Shown in pieces: positions 41,801 to 49,554 of a stretch of DNA of 64,000 nt. The DNA is from Microvenator marinus (GTDB lineage Bacteria; Myxococcota_A; Bradymonadia; Bradymonadales; Bradymonadaceae): NCBI RefSeq assembly GCF_007993755.1, contig NZ_CP042467.1, forward strand, positions 831,501-895,500, read 5' to 3'. The stretch's first letter is position 1. Each line of letters begins with the position of its first letter. The position numbers were made by a program, and so were the translations under genes. The notes under the pieces were generated by a model. It worked only from the letters and a program-made list of their open reading frames with translations, did no database searches and was not told the DNA's origin.

Positions 41801-43033
41801 CCGCAGTAGGCGCTTTCGAGACTGAGCTGATTCGTTTTCAATTTTTCGCCCAATCTTGCCATCCTGGGCCACGAGCCGCTTAAGCGCACGGGCTTCCGAG
41901 ACCCAGTTGCCTTGCTGAAAACTCTCGCGCTGAAGGAATGTCAGCATGCCTCGCGTCGAGATTCCCTCTTCCAGCATGGACTCCACAACCTGGAAAAACT
42001 CCGTGTGGCCGCTCAAGAGGTAGGGCACGAGTATGGTTGCGCCGCGGCGCAGCTCCCCGTTTGCATGCTTGCCAAGCCGCCGCCACGCGTGAAGCGCTCG
42101 ACTCAAATCCTTTACCCAATGCGCTTCTACGGCCTGAACGACCAGCGCTGGCAGGGTCTCGGGCGGAATCATCAGCGCGCGCAATCGCGCCTTTTCTTCC
42201 TCGCCCAATCCTGGGTCGAGCAGACGTTCGAGCGCAATCGAGGAGCGCCGAAGGGTTGCGAGATTCCCCTCGCCTTGAGTGTCCAAGCGCTCGAGGCGTT
42301 CAAGGAGTTCGAAGAAATGAGAGTTTGGATCGTCCCAAAGCGAGGCGAGCCGCTCCAGGAGTGAGGACCGAAGCACGCCACCCATTTCGTCCGAAAGCCC
42401 GCCGAGCGCTCGATTCATCAGCGACGAGCCGTTCAGCGCACGGATGATATTGGCGAACACGTAGACATACGCGGCGCGAAGCCCGATATCGGACTCCGCC
42501 ATAATCTCGGCCTTGAGCTCGGCCAAATACGCGGCCCACAGTCCCTTGAGAGGCAGTTCTTCTTCGTCGAGTACGAAGTTCAGCTTTCCGCCGTGCACGC
42601 CGAGCTCAGCGGTCGTGAGGATATCTCCAGTCTCTACGTTCACGATTCCGATGCCGGTCGTCTCAAAGACGTCTTTATCGGGGTCTGTCTGTTCTCGGAA
42701 GATCTCGATTTCAACGGTGTCGCCGGCGGTTAACGCCGCTCTCTGAGGGATTGCCGGCCCGGGAGGGGGTGGTGGAGGCAGTGGCACGGCGGTCGCGTCG
42801 ACCTCGTCTTCGAGTTCAAAACCCAGGTCCAGCGGGCCTGTCTTGGGTTCTTCGAGGATTTCATCGAGGAGATAGCTCGCGGTTTCTTGAACCACCTGAG
42901 CAAATTCCGACCAGTCCGGACCGAGGATTTCGTCTGCATCCGTGGGCTCATCAAGCCCCTCGCCGTAGCTCGACGAGCGCGGCGGATCGGTCACAAATCC
43001 CGAAACTGGGTAGTCATCGTCTTGATGCGCCAT
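35864..43033 (-). CDS. Giant TPR-repeat protein (about 2,389 residues)
   Basis: Cytoplasmic-looking protein without signal peptide or membrane segment, starting at ATG 43033 (GAGG 10 bases upstream). The first 150 residues are acidic with a Pro run at 84-93, followed by a beta-rich patch (GDTVEIEIFRE). Residues about 200-2,300 are an almost continuous superhelix of degenerate TPR units, e.g. EAYRAAFELDNEQALAFFGILR and DYLTKALEISRDSNVQKTA. The last 200 residues look like a separate helical domain. Large TPR proteins of this sort are common in Bradymonadales/myxobacteria and act as scaffolds; no partner is identified. It is divergent from the HEAT-repeat gene and coupled to the hydrolase. Confidence 0.8.
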   Translation of the reverse strand: MAHQDDDYPVSGFVTDPPRSSSYGEGLDEPTDADEILGPDWSEFAQVVQETASYLLDEILEEPKTGPLDLGFELEDEVDATAVPLPPPPPPGPAIPQRAALTAGDTVEIEIFREQTDPDKDVFETTGIGIVNVETGDILTTAELGVHGGKLNFVLDEEELPLKGLWAAYLAELKAEIMAESDIGLRAAYVYVFANIIRALNGSSLMNRALGGLSDEMGGVLRSSLLERLASLWDDPNSHFFELLERLERLDTQGEGNLATLRRSSIALERLLDPGLGEEEKARLRALMIPPETLPALVVQAVEAHWVKDLSRALHAWRRLGKHANGELRRGATILVPYLLSGHTEFFQVVESMLEEGISTRGMLTFLQRESFQQGNWVSEARALKRLVAQDGKIGRKIENESAQSRKRLLRESSARLFRLATILRRLARTQVKAGDDEFEGIDAYKVLRDAVSLHATNLVTLRRLERWAREKGDRAMVEQALISQVPLVDDARVSAMLWEKLAALSSENEADVSIVADYLQKSLEEDPACLPALISLGQEIIRHGAFADMLQLQGVPEGEESRTAKSAWRRAEILERSQGDLREILTLYRSAQDDDPESVHLYFCVERSLARLADWRGLRGHVQSVSSDSPAYQSLPITRLAVEAFLEDPSDEFVGFWKRHIETYPKDEGAIWRVVANAIEEGEVASILRMVEELELGLRATKGPERARVLIWMAYIAEYHTKDEGLAIEAYRELFQRPGGVFHKRFAVQGLLRNRDFAWLGERVLESQSLEGWALPEVDEVRHESYRILVAAELLALGGQYKRSLDVFKHALALSSDERIRAEISERAFHHSLRSRRWAEGFRFAGECFENESARAVGEFTRHLASCLDEPGEVLAHLDDVEANSNSSVILLDEIELAYRARDSKRLSRLVERALGTAEAGSIDFRAFLLEQAVLVGAWGWDSPELTIACLDDLWSLDAALTTSPFFAVGAYLRSYTRLGREDKIAEWTDYANSNFTPQVAQALVAESKVYEEAKGGLQAHKWYKDRIPKVPAPLQPYYRWMSAFLGWYFQAPRPDLAYELVGASEEGDPTHRVGAFVGALAIRESDPTEFVNQLRGLKRAGNPRPLQQWSTIRALFHTATTLNAPDKALDMLAQDDVYAVFEWSELAQEVFGRSLRRTAAIEQLRDRAKSARGQRILQLELSQIVGDSGMFPRLAAQGVPAAQVLVEVQAAQGERVHAPGLEVSTRYLNLATAIREESAEQVRRLLMAYLLEVDEVFWGSPWCPIRLVNADLTRFGLSVEDLQGLHRRVVDFAHKGVASEARLMIARQFQRMGQRALAHELMPEEMHMDAVSMAWALFNHALDPFAQWPKSARWAQALWAFRQQSSSAIEAECLYERGHYFEAVGALDKALECYESSLEARPSFLPAQIATARELIRRGDWARLAKTLEHQHQNAKYPDQRSSLAFRLGYVWDRRLRGEPEADAIAESWYLDVTRTRPAHVPSYEALLSIAFRQFNYEAASQYLSRLVELTQSAQVKVAYLVELGTIYEHHLNDVPGALEAYRAAFELDNEQALAFFGILRTDKTGDVAVGAIELRLGLASSSRERADLAHHLFAFSRQNLRARKLLQTQFPTHYGLRLATIANGLEGSDVEEGTLSGLENTWDDPETKILTMAVRRFTKPTQLAGEALHTASQLGTDPFSEGRLLRAMHFAWKHQDLEALGILATTRARRATSPVLRSAELTWMVATHYLRGDKRAALQIVEKLLTQYLDFLPSVKMARLFAEELKEWESVVRWNQRDAELSRVKAIVDANRLRASEVQKTYLKDTDAAVETLRGVLKTTPRHKDAFKKLSEILWQRREFHELLSVFEHQVHHAQGDEESCELLNRMAEISLQELGDRRGAIGYLTRSLQKRPGQKRRTKQIAELYEQEGLFEKAVSCWSAAVGMSQEPPEVHQIWSQIGYLVEVELKRPADAKSAWSKALEVSVKDVNAMMALARVCEVRHEYREALDYLTKALEISRDSNVQKTARVGLYRVSTKANQTLDEILSVGATLIFHHPESLETVDDIRSRLVAAGRGEEISDIFRVLAIEAITKRQPKSHAAHARIAKKMGFQDRAFRLASLAELFGEADDELRAFYQAELRERQWPKRPIPPELSSGVIHKELVAPVLELLRLSREGLQEAIEAPAAQEFIKRANRIKEPQGETLRLAFMWPQIYGLELRDAYWATRAIPGGVDIVYDQGVRLILDPRWKQDRDPTEMLVRLGRQLASLSMGIYPWGLLGRAEEVGAFYAVVSRFVSGWGIHQQALPAGFSVPRLSRWIQRKGQRVAPYALEISGRFGAQAIERQIEVLHLSLDRLATIPLDDPGAAIRHTGLLESKIGDPAHLFLLNAQVERLRLSLGVNHGLVE

Positions 43034-43081
43034 TGAATCACATCCTCGGGTCAAGTTGGGTGAGCCTTTTTCAAGGCTTGG

Positions 43082-43120
43082 AGTATCGGTCCCAAAAATT
43101 CCGGGTGTCAACTGTTGACG
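43082..43120. promoter_or_regulatory. Back-to-back promoters between the TPR and HEAT genes
   Basis: Minus strand: TTGACA (43106-43111), 18-base spacer, GATACT (43082-43087). Plus strand: TTGACG (43115-43120), with only a weak -10 (GATCGT at 43138). The two -35 boxes form the palindrome GTCAACTGTTGAC (43107-43119), which could also be an operator. Confidence 0.5.
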
Positions 43121-43164
43121 AACCCGTTCGGCTCACTGATCGTCTCAAAACCAAAGGAGATCGA

Positions 43165-44763
43165 ATGGACCGTTCATATATCGCAGGATTAATCCAAGAA
43201 CTCGACACACCGGATACCGAGGCCCAAAGGCTGGCCATGGACAACCTGGTGCTCGAATCATCTGATGCTGTCGACACGATAGTGGCGAGTTTGGGGTTTT
43301 CCACTCCGCGCGTCAAGAGCGCCCTGATTCAGGTTTTGGAAGAAATCGGGGACCAACAAGCACTCCTTCCGTTGATGCGCTACGTCTGGGATTCACGTCA
43401 GAAAGTCGAGGAGTCGAGCCCGCGAGCGCTGGCAATGCGAGCTATCGTACAGATATCGAGCCCCTTGGACGCCCCTCGCCTCTTCAACTTCATGATGGAT
43501 CTTGTTCAGGATGATGACCGATTTGTACGCGGCTGGGTTGCGGAAAGTTTTAGTAAGTTTGGAGACCCAAGGGCGGAGCCGATTCTCAAGGAATTGCTTC
43601 GCGACAAGGACGAACATGTGCGGGAACGCGCCGAAATCGCGCTGAACAGTTTGAAAGGTTCGGATCTACGCTCGCTTGACCAAGATTTGAGCGCGGATGA
43701 ATTGCTCGGTCGCATTCGTCAGGCGCGTGGCGGGCAGCAGGACTACTATATTGGGATCTTGAAGGAGCGTGAGGACGCGCTTGAGCTTAGCGCACGGCTC
43801 GTCAGAGAAGGCGGTCGTGGAGTGATTCAAGGGCTCTATGTGCTTCGTGAGATCAACGACCCACGGGCACGACTTGTGGCAGGACGAGTGCTTGAGCGCG
43901 AGCCAAACTCCGACCATCGCGCTATCGCACTTGCGATTCTGGCTCAGCATCTCAAGGCGGACGCCGACGCCGCTGAAATCGAACTCATTCGCGCGAATAT
44001 CTTCGACTCGGATCCCTTCGTTCGGGTGTCATCCCTCGAATGCGCCGCGCTTTCGGGCGAATTGGAGTTGGTTCAACGCGCGGTGGAGTCCCTCTTTGTT
44101 CGTGATACTGAGGCTTTGCTCTCAAGTGCACGCGGCCTCTCCAGAGGGCTGACCGCGCAGATGCGCTCGTTGTTTCCCCGACTCGCGGAGGCGTTTGACG
44201 TGGTTCATCGGCGCCGACTCGCCGAAGGCGACGAGAGGCTGGTACGGGCTGAGGCCTATGTCGTCCGGGCGATTTCCAGGCTCGTTGTCCCAGGTAGCCT
44301 TGGCCTTACCCAAGCTCGAGAGATAGCGCTTCGCGCGCTCTTTGATGCAGCGGAACACAAACCATTGGCTGTGACAGGCCTTGAGTTGCTGGAGAGTTCG
44401 ACCCCGGAGCCGTTGTCAGCGGATATCCGTTTTAGCGTAGAACACACGCGCTCGTTGGGCCTGCTTTTGGACGTTCCGAGCCGCGAAATTCGAGACCGCG
44501 CGTTGAAAATGCTCTGGCACGGTGCGGCTAAGAACACGGACTCGTTGGTACCTGCACTCGAGCGGATCCTCTTTGACCAGGATGCCGACTTGGAATGTGT
44601 GATTCATGTCTTGGAGGCTATCGACTCCAAGCGTTCAAGGAGCGTGCTCGAGGAAATCGTCAGGTCGGACTCAACCCTTTCAACGGCCGCCAAAGCCGCG
44701 CTGAACAGGCTTCGCGGACAAGACGATTGGATCGATGCTGAGTTTGAAGCCGACGAGTTCTAG
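43165..44763 (+). CDS. HEAT-repeat protein
   Basis: 532 residues from ATG 43165, chosen because AAAGGAGA lies 4 bases upstream; the longer open frame runs through the TPR gene. Repeats of HEAT/PBS-lyase type run through most of the protein: LLPLMRYVWDSRQKVEESSPRA, DDRFVRGWVAESFSKFGDPRAEPILKELL, DKDEHVRERAEIALNSL and others near the C-terminus. No catalytic residues are visible. It may be a helical scaffold paired with the TPR protein, since the two are divergent from one promoter region. Confidence 0.8.
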   Translation: MDRSYIAGLIQELDTPDTEAQRLAMDNLVLESSDAVDTIVASLGFSTPRVKSALIQVLEEIGDQQALLPLMRYVWDSRQKVEESSPRALAMRAIVQISSPLDAPRLFNFMMDLVQDDDRFVRGWVAESFSKFGDPRAEPILKELLRDKDEHVRERAEIALNSLKGSDLRSLDQDLSADELLGRIRQARGGQQDYYIGILKEREDALELSARLVREGGRGVIQGLYVLREINDPRARLVAGRVLEREPNSDHRAIALAILAQHLKADADAAEIELIRANIFDSDPFVRVSSLECAALSGELELVQRAVESLFVRDTEALLSSARGLSRGLTAQMRSLFPRLAEAFDVVHRRRLAEGDERLVRAEAYVVRAISRLVVPGSLGLTQAREIALRALFDAAEHKPLAVTGLELLESSTPEPLSADIRFSVEHTRSLGLLLDVPSREIRDRALKMLWHGAAKNTDSLVPALERILFDQDADLECVIHVLEAIDSKRSRSVLEEIVRSDSTLSTAAKAALNRLRGQDDWIDAEFEADEF

Positions 44764-44764
44764 C

Positions 44765-45679
44765 TCAGGACCACCGGAACGCTTCCATAGCTTGGATTTC
44801 GTCCCATTGGTGCTCAAATCCCGTGGCCTCTTTGAAACGCGACCCGTCAATGACGATCGGGTATTTGATATGTGCGATGGCGCCGGGCGGAAGTGACGGA
44901 AGCCCAAACTTTCCGGTGAGCCTCGTGAAGAGGGATTCTGGGATAGGGAACTGGTTTCGGCCCGTAACTCGAATCATCAAGGAAAGCGGCACGGGCTGTG
45001 GACCCGCCACGTTGAAGACCCCGCGCGGCGAATGTTCCAAAGCGGCGCAAACCGCACTGGCTACATCAAATTCGTGCATGAAATGGAAGAGCGGGTCGTA
45101 GCCCAGAATGGTGGGGACTTTTTGGCCCCTCAAGAAGCTCGCGAGGGTGCCGTGCCGAGACGGGCCAAGCGTGTAGACACATCGAAGCACGGTCGTGTTC
45201 ATCTCCGGATAGCGCCAAAGCGCCGAGCCCGCATAGAGGTCTGATGCCACCAGATCGGCAAGTTCGGGAAAAGTCATGACCCCAACAGGCGGTTCATCTT
45301 CATTATGGTAGAGCGGCGCATCGGGACCGGCGCCGTAGTAGGTATGACGGCCGACGAAAACAACATGGCCAACTCCATACTCGTGGGCGAAGTCGAAAAT
45401 CGCGCGTGTTCCCTCGAGATTGACGCGTTGGCGGTCTTCGGTGACGAGCGCGGTCAGGTGTGTCACCGTGGCCATATGAACGATGGCGTCCGGTTTTTGC
45501 TTTCGCACCACTTCTTCGGCGGAGCGTTTCCGGATATCCGCATCAAAAATCTTGACGCCTTTGGGGGCGTCCGGCCAAGGGCGGCGGTCGATTCCGACGA
45601 CCTTATGCCCAGACTTTAGGACCCTTTCCGCCACCATTCGCCCAATTTTTCCGGAGATTCCGGTGATCAGAACTTTCAT
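44765..45679 (-). CDS. NAD-dependent epimerase/dehydratase (extended SDR)
   Basis: 304 residues from ATG 45679. Rossmann NAD(P) motif [18 protein letters not shown] at the start, [10 protein letters not shown], then HTYYGAG in place of the usual YxxxK; a Lys is not in the expected place, so the catalytic pair is not obvious. Similar variants occur in SDRs acting on nucleotide sugars. It overlaps the PlsC-like gene in ATGA and is convergent with the HEAT gene (1 base apart). Confidence 0.82.
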   Translation of the reverse strand: MKVLITGISGKIGRMVAERVLKSGHKVVGIDRRPWPDAPKGVKIFDADIRKRSAEEVVRKQKPDAIVHMATVTHLTALVTEDRQRVNLEGTRAIFDFAHEYGVGHVVFVGRHTYYGAGPDAPLYHNEDEPPVGVMTFPELADLVASDLYAGSALWRYPEMNTTVLRCVYTLGPSRHGTLASFLRGQKVPTILGYDPLFHFMHEFDVASAVCAALEHSPRGVFNVAGPQPVPLSLMIRVTGRNQFPIPESLFTRLTGKFGLPSLPPGAIAHIKYPIVIDGSRFKEATGFEHQWDEIQAMEAFRWS

Positions 45680-46509
45680 TGCTGCTCCCACTCGGTCATA
45701 GGTGAATCGCGACGATCACGGCGCTCGAGTCCGAGCTCGATGAGGCGACCAATCTCCGTTTTGACCCTGGCCACCATCGCCCCAATCTCCTCATCGTCCT
45801 CTTTGCCGGTGCCCTCAAAAACCAAGGGTTCCCCATAGTATATTTCACAAGGAACTGGCCGAGGAAGCGGAAGAAGATAGGGCGTGATCGGCACGTAGGG
45901 CGCTCCGATAAGCCGGCCGAGCGTGAGCGAATTGTGCACGGTCGGGATGACTTCACCGCCACCAATAAACGCGAAAGGAATGATTGGGGTCTTGGTTTCA
46001 AGAGCCAGCCGGACGAATCCAGTCCCAAAACGCACGAGTGAGTTTCTTTCAGGATAGAGCTTGGCGGTCCCGCGTGCGCCCTCGGGAAAAACCATCAGAA
46101 GACGTTCATCTTCTAGCAGCCGAGACGCGTGCTCAGGAAGTCCGGTGAACTGCCCCACTCGATTGGTCCATTGAGAGCTAACGGGCAGGCGATTAAGGAA
46201 CTTTTCTGCCATGCCCTGTGCCAGCCGAGGGGGCTCTTTCTCCAAGAGCATGGAGGCCAAAACCATGGCTCCGTCCACAGCCACACCGCCGCTATGATTG
46301 CCCACCAACATCGCCCTACCCCGCGCCGGAACACGGTCTGCACCGTAGGTTCGCACCCGGAAATAGTGTTTATACAACCAGCCCAAGGTCGAAAAAAACA
46401 CATCGAGATGGGATTGCGAAATCCCATACGGGTCGATGCCATACTTATTGAATGGAAGCTCAATTCGACGCACTCGTGATTGAACATCCTCGTCGACTAA
46501 CCATCGCAT
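45676..46509 (-). CDS. Lysophospholipid acyltransferase family protein (PlsC-like)
   Basis: 277 residues from ATG 46509 (CAGGAG 6 bases upstream). The acyltransferase motifs are present: [10 protein letters not shown] (His72 and Asp79) and FPEGARG (142-147), with KFLNRLP between them as part of the substrate pocket. The His-to-Asp spacing is longer than in classical HxxxxD PlsC, as in the NHSGG-type subgroup. It should transfer an acyl chain to a lysophospholipid or related acceptor at the inner membrane. Coupled to the epimerase by overlap, so the two may modify a lipid together. Confidence 0.85.
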   Translation of the reverse strand: MRWLVDEDVQSRVRRIELPFNKYGIDPYGISQSHLDVFFSTLGWLYKHYFRVRTYGADRVPARGRAMLVGNHSGGVAVDGAMVLASMLLEKEPPRLAQGMAEKFLNRLPVSSQWTNRVGQFTGLPEHASRLLEDERLLMVFPEGARGTAKLYPERNSLVRFGTGFVRLALETKTPIIPFAFIGGGEVIPTVHNSLTLGRLIGAPYVPITPYLLPLPRPVPCEIYYGEPLVFEGTGKEDDEEIGAMVARVKTEIGRLIELGLERRDRRDSPMTEWEQQ

Positions 46510-46630
46510 AGTGACTCCTGAAATAGGCCCTATCTCTACCTGAGTCGCCCGATCTTGACCAGCACCCTCGCTTGCTTTGAGGCTCAATTCCGAGTACGAC
46601 AGGCTCGCACGAGATCCATAAAGGAGAGAC

Positions 46631-48322
46631 ATGAATTTCAAGTATCTAATGATGACTGCGGCTTTGTTTGCACTTGGCTGCTCGAGCTCCAATGAGAAGA
46701 AAGACGCCGCTTTGACGGATAGCGCTGCGACCTACACGTCCGCAGTGCCTCATGACACGCCATACACCATGGCGGCGGTTGACCCGATTCCAGTGGGCCT
46801 GATTTTGGACAAAGTGGCGGGCATCACGAACACCTATACCGAGCTCCTCAACTCGATTGAGCCCATGGTGAACGACCCTTCATCGAGCGACGACGAAAGG
46901 AAGGTTTTCGCGGTGATGCGTGAGCTCGGCGATCTCTTCACTCGCGAAGGCATGGAGCGAAGTGGGCTCTCGATGAATCCGCGCTCCGTGGTCTGGGGCC
47001 TGGGAATCCTACCTGCGATGAAGCTCGATATCGCCGATGCGGAGAAGTTCAAGGCCTTCATCACTAGGCTAGAAACCGCTGCCGGCATGACCGCAATCGA
47101 CGCCAAGCTCGGCCAATACGAGTACAAAGTTCATACCGTCGACGACCTGATGATTCCCTACGCAGTTCAGGGAAACACCTTCGTCTTCGGCGTAACTCTC
47201 GAGAAGACAGCGGCACTCTACTTGCCGTACCTGCTCGGAGAAAAGAGGCCTGAGCGCTCACTCAACGACTCCAACTCGCTTGAAATTTTGAAGCAGAAAT
47301 ACGGATTCCTTGGCGTAGGAATTGGATTCCTCGACCTTCAGCGCGTCGTGAGCATTTTGGCGCGCGAGGGCGACGATATTCACGTTCAAATCACCCAAGC
47401 TCTGATGACCAACGCACCTCCAGTCGAGACCGTCTGCGTCAATGAATTCAAAGCCATCGCCGCGAACTATCCGCGCATCATCCTCGGATACGAGAAGTTT
47501 GATGAAACTGGCATGCGCGTCACCATGGGTCACGAGATGACCAATGGTTTTGGCGGGATGCTGGCTGGAACCAAGACCTCCATCCCCGGCTACGACACTG
47601 AGTTCTCCAAGGAGTCTATGTTTAAGGCGGGCTTCGGATTCAACGTGGGTGCGTTGAGTCAGGTGGTAATCGGCAAGGCCGCAGAAGTGGCCAACGCCCC
47701 CTACCAATGCCCGGACTTGATGGGCCTTAACGAAGTCGCAGGCCAGATCGCTGCCGCCGGGATGTTCTTGCCACCCGTCGTCTCTCAAATCGAGGGAGGC
47801 TCTCTGGTGGTCAAAGACGTCCAGATTCCGGAAGAAAGTGCCGTTCCTCAAGGCCCAGACGGCTCCATGGCGGGTCCGACTACGGATCCTTTGGTCGCCA
47901 ACGCTGTCGCGATGATCGCCTCCGCTGACGCACCTACGCTCTTCGAGTCCATCAAAATGATGGCGCCCGAACTCGCTCAGTTTATCATCGCGAGTGACGG
48001 CGTTCCCGTGCGAATCGACGCGGAATCCGTGACCCAGAACGTCAAGGACGTCTACCTTGCGCTTCGCCCGAATCGCATCGGAGTCAGCGTAGGAGAAGGC
48101 AACCAGAACATCATGGCAGATGCTCTCCAATCCACCAGTACTACAGCGACTCCCTGGGCCTCGTTGACGTACGATATCAAGAAATTTGGGGAGCTGGTGG
48201 CGGGCTCGGAGCCAGAACTTCAGACTCTGAAGACCATCTTCGACCAGGGCGTTCTCGTTGTGGACCTGAACCCTACCGAAGACGGCATCTTCGTCACGTA
48301 CGACCAAGCCTTCGCCCCTTAA
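46631..48322 (+). CDS. Large lipoprotein of unknown function
   Basis: 563 residues; AAGGAGAG ribosome site; lipobox ALGC (Cys17). No named domain. The mature protein is mixed alpha/beta, with the paired pattern of a repeated domain (LILDKVAGITNTYTELLNSIEP near the start and AVAMIASADAPTLFESIKMM later), suggesting an internal duplication. Bradymonadales-type genomes carry many such lipoproteins. Its 3' end overlaps the extensin-like gene by 4 bases (convergent). Confidence 0.7.
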   Translation: MNFKYLMMTAALFALGCSSSNEKKDAALTDSAATYTSAVPHDTPYTMAAVDPIPVGLILDKVAGITNTYTELLNSIEPMVNDPSSSDDERKVFAVMRELGDLFTREGMERSGLSMNPRSVVWGLGILPAMKLDIADAEKFKAFITRLETAAGMTAIDAKLGQYEYKVHTVDDLMIPYAVQGNTFVFGVTLEKTAALYLPYLLGEKRPERSLNDSNSLEILKQKYGFLGVGIGFLDLQRVVSILAREGDDIHVQITQALMTNAPPVETVCVNEFKAIAANYPRIILGYEKFDETGMRVTMGHEMTNGFGGMLAGTKTSIPGYDTEFSKESMFKAGFGFNVGALSQVVIGKAAEVANAPYQCPDLMGLNEVAGQIAAAGMFLPPVVSQIEGGSLVVKDVQIPEESAVPQGPDGSMAGPTTDPLVANAVAMIASADAPTLFESIKMMAPELAQFIIASDGVPVRIDAESVTQNVKDVYLALRPNRIGVSVGEGNQNIMADALQSTSTTATPWASLTYDIKKFGELVAGSEPELQTLKTIFDQGVLVVDLNPTEDGIFVTYDQAFAP

Positions 48323-49464
48323 TGCGGGCAACGCTCCCAGTGCTCATCGCCGATGTAGTAGTCTGGGAGCGACTTTCCAATAAAATTCGCGCCCTCAGAC
48401 AGATCCACATGAAAGTGGTTATCGTGGGCTGAGTTGTAGTTTGGCGTCAGCACGATATTGAAGATCCGATCGGTATGCATTCGCTGCCCAACCTCGTAGA
48501 GGATTCGAGCCGTGTCGTTGGAGAACGATTCGGTGTTGTGCTCCCAATCCTCTTCGAGAACCATGCGCGTGCCGTCCTCGGTCTCAAAGCCCCAAATATC
48601 AATGGCTTTGGCGTAGCCGTGCTGCGAGATAGACGAGGTGCCCGCGATTTTTCGGCAGTTGTATGTACCGATATGGAGCACGGTGTCGATATCGTATTCC
48701 TTGAGCACGTCTCCGAGCTTGTGTAGTGCCACGGCGAGCTCGCACGCCACCGGCATGGTACTTGAGGTTGCCTGACTATAGTAGCGATACTCAATGCCGT
48801 TGATTGGACTCGCCACGCGAATCGGATCGTCGATGGTACAGGCCAATCCATCATCATATTCGGTGGTATGAGACCAAGGCGACCAGAGTACTCCTAACCG
48901 GTCCAACTCCTGCAAACATGCAGTGGTAGCGTCTGGATTCTCAGAACCTTCGGGAACACAAACGGCTTGTTGCGTGCCGGGTTCGTTATGCCTTTCTTCG
49001 ATTCGACATTCATAACCGTCGCGGCAGCCCGTCCCCTCAAAAAGCTCGTAGTCGCAGCGCGATACACAGCGCCCTTGCCCGCCATCGGTGATGCAGAAAG
49101 TCACGGTGTTGTTGCCATCTTTGTCTGGACACGTGCGCTCACACGCCTGTGTGCATTGACCGTCAGGTTTGGCGGTATCGCAGATCGCACCGTCAAAATC
49201 GCACTCGGCATTGGTCATACACGCCCCGCCGATCCAACCCTCGTTGGGCACTGGTCCCGGGTCAATCACCGTCATATCGGGCTCGGAGGCGTCGGGCACG
49301 CCCTGATCATCGGGTTCCTCGGCCATATCTGGCGTGTCAACATCGACACCCAAATCCATGTCCGTCACCGGCTCTAGGGGGCCGTCCACAATCACTTCAT
49401 CGCCACAGCCTACCGCCGACAGCATAAGTGCAGTCACTCCAACCACAAATTTGATTCTCTTCAT
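48319..49464 (-). CDS. Extensin-like (VanY-type) metallopeptidase lipoprotein
   Basis: 381 residues from ATG 49464; lipobox VGCG. An Asp/Pro/Glu-rich linker and a Cys-rich segment (about 85-170, ten or more Cys) precede an extensin-like C-terminal domain: CELAVALHKLGDVL, GTYNCRKIAG, SQHGYAKAIDIWGF and TPNYNSAHDNHFHVDLS. The SQHxxAxAIDI and HxxHFHxD segments give the His/Asp zinc site shared with DD-carboxypeptidase-like folds. Likely a cell-surface peptidoglycan or protein peptidase. Confidence 0.85.
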   Translation of the reverse strand: MKRIKFVVGVTALMLSAVGCGDEVIVDGPLEPVTDMDLGVDVDTPDMAEEPDDQGVPDASEPDMTVIDPGPVPNEGWIGGACMTNAECDFDGAICDTAKPDGQCTQACERTCPDKDGNNTVTFCITDGGQGRCVSRCDYELFEGTGCRDGYECRIEERHNEPGTQQAVCVPEGSENPDATTACLQELDRLGVLWSPWSHTTEYDDGLACTIDDPIRVASPINGIEYRYYSQATSSTMPVACELAVALHKLGDVLKEYDIDTVLHIGTYNCRKIAGTSSISQHGYAKAIDIWGFETEDGTRMVLEEDWEHNTESFSNDTARILYEVGQRMHTDRIFNIVLTPNYNSAHDNHFHVDLSEGANFIGKSLPDYYIGDEHWERCPH

Positions 49465-49481
49465 TTCACACCCCATCTTGA

Positions 49482-49510
49482 TTGACGAGTCTACCTTAGA
49501 ACTCTAACAT
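49482..49510 (+). promoter_or_regulatory. Sigma70-like promoter of the STM4015-4011 operon
   Basis: TTGACG (49482-49487), 17-base spacer, TAACAT (49505-49510). It begins about 45 bases before the STM4015-like start, whose GGGAGA site is 6 bases upstream of ATG 49555. Confidence 0.7.
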
Positions 49511-49554
49511 CCTCCAAACTCGCGCGAAAGTCGCCTTTTTATTGGGAGAAACTC

